This document shows, piece by piece, positions 54,418 to 64,000 of a stretch of 64,000 nucleotides of DNA. Position numbers and translations under genes: made by a program. Every line of letters starts with the position of its first letter. The first letter of the stretch is position 1. Under the pieces are notes generated by a model, which had not been told where the DNA came from, ran no database searches, and saw only the letters and a list, made by a program, of their open reading frames with translations. Origin of the DNA: Diatrype stigma (taxonomy: Eukaryota; Ascomycota; Sordariomycetes; Xylariales; Diatrypaceae); contig JAKJXP020000015.1 in assembly GCA_022225965.2 (NCBI GenBank), positions 434,001 to 498,000 of the forward strand, written 5' to 3'.

Positions 54418-56797
54418 TCAAACATCAGGTTTGTCCTCGAACAGCGGCGGGAAAAGCGGCGTTTCCGTTTCGGTCGACGGGACGCCGTAGTCGTAGTCAG
54501 CGCCGAGCCGTGCGTCATCTAGGCTGCGCCGCATAAGACTGACGCCGAGGCGGTCGAGCAGCTCAGCCGCCTTGCCCGGCATAAAGGGCTGCAGCAGAAT
54601 GCCGGCGATGCGCAGCGACTCGGCCGTGACGTAGATGGTGCGGTGGAGACTGGCGGTGTTGCCCGCCTTGGCGTCGTCCCAGGGCGTGGCGTTGGAGAAG
54701 AACCGGTTTGTCTGTTATTTTTAGGTGTCAGTGTGTCAGTGTCACGCCTGTTTGGCTGCAGGCTGGCTGTGCGCCGTGCATGTAGTATCGACAATAATGA
54801 TGTCGAGACAGAGAGTGAGAGTGAGTGAGGGATAAGATATGTGGAAGGGATGGGTTCGTGGGATAGGATGGTGAATTATGGCATGTCGGCATTAGCCGTT
54901 GGCCTTGATAGCTAGAATACAGAGGAGATACAGGGCGATTGGGGCAGGTAAGAAGGTATGTATGGAGAGACCAGAAACTTCTGTAGCTGCGTGTATACCC
55001 GTGAAAAAGGAAGTAAAGTAAAATAAGGAAATTAAACGAACCTCGAAGACGAACTCCATGACTTCTCGCAGCGCCGCTCCAGGATTCAGCTCGGCGATCT
55101 GCGCGTCAGCGCGTCCAACCACGGCATTCAGGTGTTCTAGATGGGTGTTCACGGCGCCATCAAGGCGGCTATTATATGAGGATTGCGCTGCCGAAGCCGT
55201 CGCGCCACTCCCACTCCCACTCCCAATTTCAGGAACAACACCACCAGCCGCAGCGGTCGCGACGATAGCGTCCCTCGCGTTCCAAGTCGTGGGCTTGGTG
55301 AGGCGGCTGAGCAGGTTGCCGAGCCCGCCCTTGAGGGCCTTCTTGTAGCGCTGGGCGATGATCTCGTTGGCGTAGTCGGCGTCGTGGGCGATGCCGCCGG
55401 CGGACAGCAGGAAGTAGCGCAGCGGGTCGAGCCCCCAGCGCCGGATGGCGACGAACGGGTTGATGACGTTGCCGGTGGACTTGGAGATCTTGCGGGCGTT
55501 GATCAGCCAGTGCGCGTGGCTGAGCACGCGCCGCGGCAGCGGCAGGTCCAGCGCCAGCAGCAGCGCCGGCCAGTACACGCAGTGGAAGCGCACGATGTCC
55601 TTGCCGATGACGTGGACGTCGGCGGGCCAGGCGTCGACCTTGATCCCCCTCTTGGGCTGCTCGCTCCAGTACTTCGGGTACCCCGTCGTGGTCAGGTAGT
55701 TGACGAGCGCGTCGACCCACACGTAGATGGTCTGCTCGTGGTCGCCGGGCACCTGGATGCCCCAGTCGAGGCGCTCGACGGGCCGCGAGACCGACAGGTC
55801 CTCCAGGTGGTTCCGGACCCAGTCGACGACCTCGGCCATGCGCGAGGGCGGGGTCACCCAGTCCGGGTTCTCCTCGTAGAAGCGCAGGAGGCGGTCGCGC
55901 ATGGCCGTCAGGCGGAAGTGATAGTTGCGCTCCTCGCACCACTCGACGACGGAGCCGGACTCGGAGGCCACAACGATCTGGCGGCCCGTGAAGGGCTCGA
56001 AGCGGCGCTCGACCAGCGCCTCGGGCACGAACGCCTCGTCGCTGACGCTGTACCAGCCGGCGCGCTGCGTCTCGTACAGGTGGCCGCCCTCGCGCAGCCG
56101 CGTCCAGAAGTGCCGGACGGCCTGGACGTGGTCCTCCTCCGACGTCCGCACGAAGCGGTCGTAGGCGATGCCGCCCCACTTCGCCAGGTCCCGGAACGCC
56201 GCCGCGTTGGTGTCACACAGCGCCTTGGGCGTTACCTCCTGCCGCTGCGCCGCCTGCTGCACCTTTATCCCGTGCTCATCCGTGCCCGTGCACATGATCG
56301 CCCTCCGCTTGCCCCGCAGCGCCTCCCACCGCTTCAGCGCGTCTGCCAGCAGCATGCTGTACAGGTGGCCGATGTGAGGGGCTTTATTTCGCGGGGGAGG
56401 GTGAGGTTACACACACCCCCATGATCGTTAGCTTGATCTAATCTATTTTGAACATTACACGTTCCTCCGTCATCGCCGTCCTTGTTGGGAACGATGGCGT
56501 AGCTGGAATAAAAAGAAGAGCGTTAGAAAGGAGGAGGGAGAAAATCTTACTAGCATTGACGTAGAAAATGGGGGTGGTGACATAGTACGGCTTGTCCTCC
56601 TCAACCTTGACCTCCTCAGCCTTGACCTCCTGCAGAACGGAGCTGCTGCTGCTGAAGGGCTTGCGGCCGGTGCCGGTGCCGGTGCTGGTGCCGATGAACT
56701 TGGTTCTGCTTCGACATGATTGGCATATCCATCCACGATGCTGTGCCTGGACGGACCTCAGCCATGATAGGCGTCTTGCAGGAGCACCTAGCAACAT
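54418..56797 (-). CDS. MSM1: Mitochondrial methionyl-tRNA synthetase
   Basis: Three exons (56797-56551, 56381-55042, 54711-54418) give 626 residues. A mitochondrial presequence (MLLGAPARRLSWLRSVQ) is followed by the class I signature [21 protein letters not shown], split by a 169-nt intron. CTGTDEHGIKVQQAA and the KMSKS-type loop KISKS (380-384) complete the active site. The C-terminal anticodon-binding helices include MEFVFETNRFFSNATPW, which spans a long 330-nt intron. It charges mitochondrial tRNA-Met. A Gly/Ser/Ala-rich linker sits between the catalytic and anticodon domains. Strong GC bias creates long false antisense frames here. Confidence 0.95.
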
Positions 56798-57733
56798 CTC
56801 CTTAAGGTGGGTAGGATTTACCGTATGCCCCGTGCTGAGATGTTGGCAAAACTGGAATCGTTAAAGAGCTTGCGAAGATCGTCAGATATTAGGTAGGTAT
56901 TACATTGCATAGCTGGTATGTAGAAAGTGCGGTAGCTGTAATTATTTAGTTACCAACCAGTGGGGAGCTGGCAAGCATACGAGCTCATTGGCCAATTGCT
57001 CGAGTCCATCCACTGAACGTGCCCTCTATAACTACCTAGTAGGTACCTAGGTACCGTTAAGTGCCAAAGACATGCAACTAACCGCATGTGCATCTACCGG
57101 AACTACTTAGTTATAGGCCACTTCCAGCTATTCGGGTCAGCTCTTAGTTGATTAGTACCTCCCTGGTGATGGTATGCAGAGAGCATCCGGCATTTGGCTA
57201 CCCCCTCCCTACCCTACGACATAGGTATACTTGTCACGAGTCTGACATGTATTATAGCATTATGCTTAGCTAAAGTTGAGCTTACACTATTCTATCTAAC
57301 AGCTAGAGTACAGTAGCAACCAAGTTCGTACATGACCACGTAATCTAACAACTCCGTCCGGATAACAGTTTTTACATATACACGTGTCTTATGTACCATC
57401 ATCATGTCCTTTGCCATTGGTTGGCAGCCAACCTCCATCATAAGTACTCCGGGACAAGCAAGCTGGGTATGCTTCATCGTACACTGTCGAGAGTACCGTT
57501 CTCCCCCTCGCCTTACTAAACATTAAAGCTCCAGAGCTAGGAAGCTATAGCAGGCCACGTTTTGCGCCCTGCAGCCCTATCATCAAAGCGTATTTTCCAT
57601 CATGTCGTATAACTCCATGCACAACAGCCATTGCACTACGCATAGCTGTTAATACGAAGGAGTTCCTCGTCAGCCCACTTTGCACGCTCTGTCAGGGGTT
57701 TGTATAGTATGAATCACCCCAAGAGATAGCCGA
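56798..57733. other. Intergenic region
   Basis: The MSM1 promoter and the RAD16 3' flank. It contains GTAGGTACCTAGGTACC near 57040. No gene is seen. Confidence 0.6.
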
Positions 57734-60700
57734 TTAGCTACCCCTGAACAAGAATTGGAGATCCTCGGGAGTGAGCGACTCCATGGCAGTATCGTCCGAG
57801 TTGATCGTCGAGTTGATCATGTTAGTTTTCTTCTCCTGGAGAAGCACCATACGACTCTCGACCGAATCCTCGATACAAAGGCGCGTGATGGTACAGGGAC
57901 GCGTCTGTCCAATACGATGGCAACGATCTGCCGACTGCCACTCAGCCGCAGGGTTCCACCATCTATAGATGTGTTAGTATAACTTCTCCAAAACGAAAAG
58001 CAGTGGTAATTAGATAAAACGTACGGGTCAACAATGAAGACCCGAGAGGCTTCTGTAAGATTTAGTGCTACACCGCCAGCCTTCAGAGAGACTAGGAAGC
58101 ACTCGACGTCGGTATTGTTCATGAAGTGATTGATGGATGCTTGACGCTGAGCTGGTGTCATGCTGCCATCAAGCATGACCGTGGTGATACCTGCGCGACG
58201 TAGACGCCACTCGATCAACTGAAGCATGGTGGTGAACTGCGAGAAGATGATCGACTTGTGCGACGCGTTATCAGAACGCAGGCTATGTAACTCGTGGACG
58301 AGCAACTCAATCTTGGAGGAGGATGTCCAGTTCTCCATTTTGATACGGTTGATGATCGATGACTTCTTGACTTGCGACTCCTCTTGTTCCATTTCAGGCT
58401 GTTCAAGGTCGATGGACAGCGGAATGTGGCAATGAGGACAGTCAGGCTGGTCCTGAGAGTTGACGTATGTCTTGGCACAGGCACGGCAAAAATCGTGCCT
58501 GCATCGGGACCTGATGGCCTCCTCGGCTGGCTCATCGCAGATGCAGCAGACCATGATGTTTTGACCCCCTTCACTAGATTTCTTCAGGATCAAATCCGGG
58601 TGGTCTGCCACTTGGCGCATCTGCATGATCAGACCGAAAATATTGGCATAGTTGTTGAGCACAACACCTTGAGCTACATAGGTGTCGAACTTGCGCTGAC
58701 CACTCGTCATAATGCTGTTCGCGAAGTCGTTCTCCTCTTCTCCGAAGAATTGTCGATCAACGTAGATTTCTTTGACCGGAAGCTCCATCGAGTTGGTGTG
58801 GTCTTTCTTCAGACGGCGCAGCATGATGCGGTCCGTCATAAGTCGAAGCTTCTTCAATGCTGTCTTGCCCTCGCCACTGTTACCATACTTCTGGATGGGA
58901 TTGAGTAGTTCCTGGTTGAAAACCGACACATGCCGCATGGAGTGATGGCTACCTAGGTGGTTATTAGATCGATGGAAGTTCGGCACAAGGAAGATTGGCT
59001 ACTCACAATGTGTACATTTGCCATCCTCATTCATATTCCACTCAAGCGTGGAGCAAGGACATTGCTTGCAGAAGTAAGATGCGAAGGGAGCTATGTTGAG
59101 AAATCGGATCAATGAGAAGAACTCGCCGATTCGGTTCTGCAGGGGGGTTCCAGTAAGGCACCAGCGATAGTCGACCTTCAATGCAAAACAGGCCTTCGCT
59201 GTCATTGTGGTTCTCGTCTTGATGCAATGGGCTTCATCCAGGATGACGCGATGGAACTTGATTTGATGGATCGCGCTCTTCTCCTTGAACAAGCCTTCCT
59301 TCCGTCGGAACCCTTTCTCCTGCTTCCGATAAAGGGACTCCAAACTGTTATAGGACATGAGGATGACATCAAACGCTTTCAGCTGCTTCACTGTCATATT
59401 CTTCGCCTTGCTGTTGGTGCCGTGGAAGACCAAGGTCTTCAATTTTCCATCAGTATACGAGGCAATCTCGGTTGTCCACTGCATTAGAGCAACGGGCGGT
59501 ACGAGAACCAACGACGGTATCTTGGCTGGGTAGTCAGACATGATGAGGGAGACCGCCTGGATCGTCTTTCCAAGGCCCATCTCATCACCGAGCAAGCCGC
59601 CTTTCCATTCGATCTTCTCCATGGCTTTCATCCAAGCGAGTCCCTCTAATTGGAATGGTTTGAGGATACGATTGATTGACTGGGGCTGCTCTGCTTTGCC
59701 AGCCTTGAGAACAGGCATTTCTTCAAGGTGGCGCCACATAGTCTTGAGCTCTGGGTGGTGCTGCTCAAGCCTGAATCTCTCTTTCTCGGCACGGCTCAGA
59801 CCGCGAGGCAGTTGAAGTGACCGGCGTTGACGCTGGGCAGGGCGCGGGGCAGGGCGCGGGGCAGGGCGGGTAATGGCGCGGGGGGCAGCACGAGGGGCAG
59901 CCCGAGGGGGAGGGGGGATGCTATCTTCTGAATCGTCCCCAGAATCGCTCTCAGAATCAAGTTCGCCGAGAGATTCGAAGGCTGACTCAGCTGAATCCTC
60001 CTCATCACCAGTGAGGAGTGCTATTTCCTCATTGTCACTTTCGGGAAGGCCAAGTTTGATTCTCTTGCGAGGATGCACGGATCGCGACAAAGGCTCTTCG
60101 TCGTCGTCATCGTCGTCATCGTCACTGCTATCGACCACGGGCGAGCGTTTGTGAGCTGTGGCCTTGGCAGTGGATTTACCCTTGCCCTGGCTTCGGCCCT
60201 TGCCTTTGTCTTTGCCTTTACCATTGACAGAGTTCTCAGAAATTATCTCGAGGTCGTCCCCACTGTCACTTGCATCGATGTCGAAAGAACGCTCGCCCTT
60301 TTTGGTACCATGTTGTCGAGTAGCATTGGCCGAAGGCTGAGCCGCTAGGGCCAAGGCAGCCTGATGGTCCTCTTCATGTTGAAGACGGCGTGCTAAGGCT
60401 AACGAAGGATCAAAGGACTCGCTATCAAGGTCATCCTCAGAGTCCTCTATAACCGAGTCATGTGCTCGTCGGGGTCGCTTCACCCTTGAAGAGAACCCCT
60501 TGGGTTTGGGAAGACCTTCATCCGAGTCGGAAGGTAGCTCGGGAAGCTCGATGACGAGACGGGATCTAGTGGATCTATTTGTAGAAGTACCAGGTGCCGC
60601 TTTGGCTGGGATTGAAGGAGCAGGAGTCACAGCATTACTAGTAGCAGGTGTCGAATACTCGCTGTCTGAGACCGCGGTGGTGGGAGTGGCTGCTGAAGAG

Positions 60701-60876
60701 ACCGACTCAATAGCGGCCGCCTGGGGAACTTTGGGGGGTCTTCCCCGACGCTTAGGAGGGTCAGTAGATGCCTTCTGAGCGGTACTAGATCGAGCGCCTC
60801 TATTCGAAGGAGTGCCGACGCCATTGGACGCAGGGCTGTTCTTCAAAGCAGCTGCTCGTCTCGTATTCGGCGCCAT
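57734..60876 (-). CDS. RAD16: DNA repair helicase RAD16 (SNF2/RING, global-genome NER)
   Basis: Three exons (60876-59007, 58952-58025, 57962-57734) give 1008 residues. The N-terminal 350 residues are disordered, with basic AT-hook-like RRGRPPK, acidic runs and Pro/Arg repeats. The SNF2 ATPase follows, with GDEMGLGKT (lysine at 437), LDEAH and LTGTPLQNR. An inserted RING finger ([19 protein letters not shown] through CPHC, about residues 759-795) sits between the ATPase lobes, as in Rad16. The second lobe has [24 protein letters not shown] and [19 protein letters not shown]. With Rad7 it forms the ubiquitin-ligase-linked complex that recognises lesions in non-transcribed DNA. RAD7 lies head-to-head. 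Confidence 0.96.
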
Positions 60877-61330
60877 ATTGGACGAGACAGACAGTAACAG
60901 CCAGTACCGGTCAACAGTAGTGTCGGGATGAAAATGGCTTCAATTGGATGGGTCCCCAATGCCAACAAGACGAATATGATGGAAAGAAAAAGTGACAGAA
61001 TGAGTGATCGTGTCGTGATGTGGTACGCGTACAGGAAAACCTTCGGCCAGGGTCTGTCAAGACTTGAGCTGTCTGGTTCTGATGCGATTGTTCTGCACTT
61101 CTGTGTCGCTAGGGTGATGATCCCTATTTACCAGGGTGCCTGTTGCCTATTTCCTGTGATGCCTGGATGGGTACCAGTAGGCAAACATGAACTGATGAAA
61201 AGGGCGGTATGGCAATGGTGGTAATGTGCACCGCAAGTAGGTAAGGCACGTTGGTAGGCCAACTGAACCCCCAACAAGTACTTCGTTCCCACGACGATGG
61301 AAAATCTGGCTTTCTTCAAGAGACTGGCCC

Positions 61331-61362
61331 TGGCTGCTGGCTGCTGGCTGCTGGCTGCTGGC
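61331..61362. repeat. Tandem repeat of TGGCTGC, about 4.6 copies
   Basis: Four complete 7-nt units plus TGGC, all identical, within the RAD16-RAD7 spacer. Confidence 0.9.
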
Positions 61363-62011
61363 GTATGCGTTCAGTTTCCAGGTTATTAGTTTGACAAATG
61401 CACAAGGTCACCCTTCCTTACTAACACCAGAATTCGAGGAGACCTCGGTGTTTGGCTGGAAGAGATAACTAAATGAATGAAGGGAGTGTTGGTGAGACGA
61501 AAGGGAGGTGGCAACCTGGAGCTACCGGCTACCCCATGTACGAAGCATTTGTTTTGTTTTTTTCCCTTTTGTTCCTGCCCTGGAGTACAGAAAGAAAGTG
61601 CGACAATGTCGCTCATGAATGTCCAAGAGAATGGGCAGGGGCAGGGGTCCGCGTTGCGATCAGAACGCCAGGTCACGTGGCGATAAGGCAGGATACAGTG
61701 GTTTTGTTAGTCTCAAACTAGCAGAGGCCCATATATGTACCCGCCTTTCTGCTTTTTTCGGGGCAATTTTAGCTTTTTTAGCTTGAACGGTGGGGCTAAG
61801 GGGCTGATGCCTAAAACCGATGGAGCCGATAGAAAATCAATTAAACTGATAAGGCGAAAGGCGAAACCACTTTACGCGCTTTCTAGTCAGTTTACAGGTA
61901 GTGCAGTGGCAAACCGCGACGTTCAATGTTCCTCCATATCGTAGGTACATACATCATGGATTGGATCTGAGTACCTCCAGCTACATATGCCTGCCAACAT
62001 ACATACATGCA

Positions 62012-62037
62012 GTACCTACCTGTAGTACCTACCTGTA
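62012..62037. repeat. Direct repeat GTACCTACCTGTA, two copies
   Basis: Two adjacent identical 13-mers about 620 bp upstream of the RAD7 start; the unit resembles the TACCTA-type words common in other spacers of this window. Confidence 0.8.
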
Positions 62038-62651
62038 GTCTGCCACTCCGCTTGTCTGCCTGTTATGTACAAACTGGCCTGGCAACCACCTCTGCCACCC
62101 TGAACAGCCTGACTATCATCCCATCCCATCCCATCCACCACCACTCACGTTGGTGAATTCATCTACACCGGAACCTTCAATTTTCAATGTTTCTGTCTCC
62201 CGTCCCTAGCTGTCTACCTACACACCTGCAGACTACCTGCCACGCCCGCATAGGTTCTTGTCAGCGCCGTTCTTGTCAGGAAACAATCGAGACAGCCTTT
62301 GGCTGAGCACACTGGACCCAACCTGCCGACGTACTTAGAGTGTAGGTACATCCTCCCTTCATCACGAATATTTCTTTGATCACTGAAGATCACTGGATTA
62401 TCCGGCCCGTGTCTCATTGATCGTCGGCTCTTTCGCTGTCGGTTTTCTCTTTTTCTTCTTTGTTCCCGGTAGCATCTTGCTTCTTCAACCTGACCTGTGT
62501 ATCAACTCTGTGTATTATCTAACCTCTACAGAGCGGATCCACTGCAACAGATGCAACGGTTGCCACAGAACGACCGGTACTACAGTAATTCCTTGGCGTA
62601 TACGTCAAATATAGAAAACTAGCCTGTTCTCTATCACGCACCGTCGTAATC

Positions 62652-64000
62652 ATGTCAGTTGCATATTCCCCAGGAACCTGTCCAAGCATTGAATGTGTTG
62701 GGATTGACAATCCACCTAGGAGTAACAACAATCGCCAGAATCAGCCGGCTCGATCAATTAGGGGCCCGTAAGTTGGCCTTTGCCGTGGCTCTATCGAATC
62801 GGATATATAAAAGCTAACTATTCTTCTTTCGTCCCGAAGTCGGTCGGCTCTTACGGATTTCTTGGCCGTAAGCCTCTTGTATCTTACCAGTACCGCTATC
62901 CTCAAGAATACTAACAAAGTCCCTTTAGTCCCAGAACATCTCAGCTTCGCGGATTCGAGCTGATAGGGAGGCTCGACTACGTAATGCCGCTACTGCAAAT
63001 GCTCAGCAGAATGGCGCTGCAACAACTTCATCTGCCACTGCAGCTGATGATGCAGATGCACAATCAGCAGATTCAGATTCTTCTGTTGAGCTAGCGGCGA
63101 CTCGTCGGCGCACACAAGAAAATAAACGGAAGAAGCAGAATGCTGCAATTGAGAAGATCAAGAAGTCTAAGGCCTCCAAAAAGAGAAAGCGTGGAGGAGA
63201 CAACTCAGATGAAGATGACTTGGAAGACGCCATGTTCAACGAGAGGTCTGTTCCTACTCCGGGCCAGACCGAGAACTGCGAGATTTGCAACAAGCGATTT
63301 ACCGTTACTCCTTACTCAAAAGCAGGCCCAAACGGCGGCTTAGTCTGTTCCAAGTGCGCGAAGGAACTCGCCACAGATGGCCCTGCCGCCAAGAAGGGTA
63401 AAAAGAAAACAGGAGCAACGGTCGGTGCTGGTCGCAGAAAGTTTCAGAGCAGCCTTTTGGACGGCCAAATTGGTGCCAAGAACTTACTGACTCTTTGCAT
63501 CGAGATGTTGGCCAATAACATCGATCTTGCTGATGATCTCGGCGACCTCCCTGCTAAGTTGATAGATCGTATCGCCCGAACTCTATCGAAGAAGCGACTG
63601 ATGAACCCTCAAACGCTTGACCTTTTTCTTCGACCTGACGTCGAAGAACTCATGATCTACGATGGTGCACGCCTGCGTGCAGAAGATTATATTCGGATCT
63701 TTTCTATAGCTCACAAGCTTCAGAAGCTAAAAGTACGCAACGCAATTCAGTTCAAGGACGAGGTCATGGAATACCTTATCGGAAGACACATCAACCTGGA
63801 GAGTATCTACCTACACGGTGCCAACCTCCTGGCAGAGGATCGTTGGATAGAGTATCTTGCGGCGAAGGGTCAGCATCTCAAAGCAGTCCAGGTCTACTAT
63901 ACGGACAAGCACTTGAACGACAACGTGGTCGCCGCGCTGAAGGACTCTTGCCCATCACTTACACGTCTGAAGATATGCCACAATCAGGAAGTCTCAGATG
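62652..64000 (+). CDS. RAD7: DNA repair protein RAD7 (LRR), 3' end outside the window
   Basis: Exons 62652-62767, 62840-62867 and 62929 to the window edge encode about 405 residues. The splice joins give SIRGP-RSALTDFLA-SQNISASRIRADREARLRNA, the conserved Rad7 N-terminus, with a 28-nt middle exon. A low-complexity, then basic, region (KRKKQNAAIEKIKKSK) precedes a CxxC-type zinc-ribbon-like motif (CEICNKRF ... CSKCAKEL). Leucine-rich repeats begin at about residue 260 (NLLTLCIEMLANNIDL, LKAVQVYYTDKHLNDNVV). Rad7 is the Rad16 partner and links to an elongin/cullin ligase. The start uses the first ATG; the first 20 or so residues are not clearly conserved. Confidence 0.93.

Larger units (their letters stand above)
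60877..62651. promoter_or_regulatory. Divergent promoter region, RAD16 / RAD7
   Basis: 1775 bp separate the two start codons with no supportable gene between them. It contains a 7-nt tandem repeat (61331-61362), a GTACCTACCTGTA direct repeat (62012-62037), CATCC repeats near 62122-62136 and several T-rich tracts. Part of it is probably 5' untranslated sequence of either gene. Confidence 0.6.

Noticed and set aside
55183..56424. 413-codon plus-strand frame (and a 316-codon minus frame) across MSM1
   Set aside because: Both lie over the catalytic domain of methionyl-tRNA synthetase; their His/Arg/Val/Asp-rich composition is the shadow of GC-rich codons.
1..64000. CRISPR arrays, complete transposons, rRNA genes or viral insertions
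   Set aside because: No regular spacer arrays, transposase or reverse-transcriptase motifs, rRNA stretches or viral hallmark proteins were seen on either strand.

Overview
The window is nuclear DNA of a filamentous ascomycete (Pezizomycotina, most likely Sordariomycetes-like). Genes are split by short spliceosomal introns, mostly 48-110 nt with a few of 150-475 nt, with GTRNGT-type donors, CTRAC-type branch points and YAG acceptors. The gene set includes a PTH11/SAT4-type rhodopsin-fold receptor, a HET-domain protein, berberine-bridge and GMC oxidoreductases, and many single-copy fungal housekeeping genes. I rebuilt 25 genes exon by exon, using reading-frame continuity and recognisable family motifs. 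Two are cut by the window edges: a GT69-like glycosyltransferase on the left and RAD7 on the right.

Left part (1-12 kb): the 3' end of a CMT1-like glycosyltransferase, a long gene-poor spacer carrying a degenerate tRNA-like Pol III element, a PTH11-like membrane protein, mitochondrial complex II subunit SDHC, TFIID subunit TAF6, and an imidazolonepropionase-like amidohydrolase.

Middle part (12-36 kb) is accessory in character. It holds a secreted GMC oxidoreductase (with a probable GC-AG intron), a PLP threonine aldolase, a secreted alpha/beta hydrolase, an AATase-type acyltransferase, a 3-ketodihydrosphingosine-reductase-like SDR, a berberine-bridge oxidase and a DAL5-type MFS transporter. 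After these come a mitochondrially targeted ComA/HSA32-like protein, an intronless HET protein and a GC-rich UDP-glycosyltransferase. The run from the amidohydrolase to the transporter resembles a small metabolic cluster without a PKS/NRPS backbone; this is an inference only.

Right part (36-64 kb) is conserved housekeeping: TAF5, Mediator MED11, retromer VPS5, mitoribosomal bL31m, a flavin-reductase-domain protein, mRNA export factor MTR2, a NAT9-like acetyltransferase, a serine dehydratase-like enzyme, a small secreted NTF2/SnoaL-like protein, mitochondrial methionyl-tRNA synthetase, and the repair genes RAD16 and RAD7. Several neighbours are divergent and functionally matched: TAF5/MED11 (Pol II initiation), bL31m/flavin reductase (both with mitochondrial-type N-termini), and RAD16/RAD7 (the two partners of the global-genome nucleotide excision repair complex). 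The RAD16-RAD7 head-to-head pair is the most striking architectural feature. MTR2 as read cannot be spliced in frame with canonical sites unless one base is removed at the exon 2 boundary.
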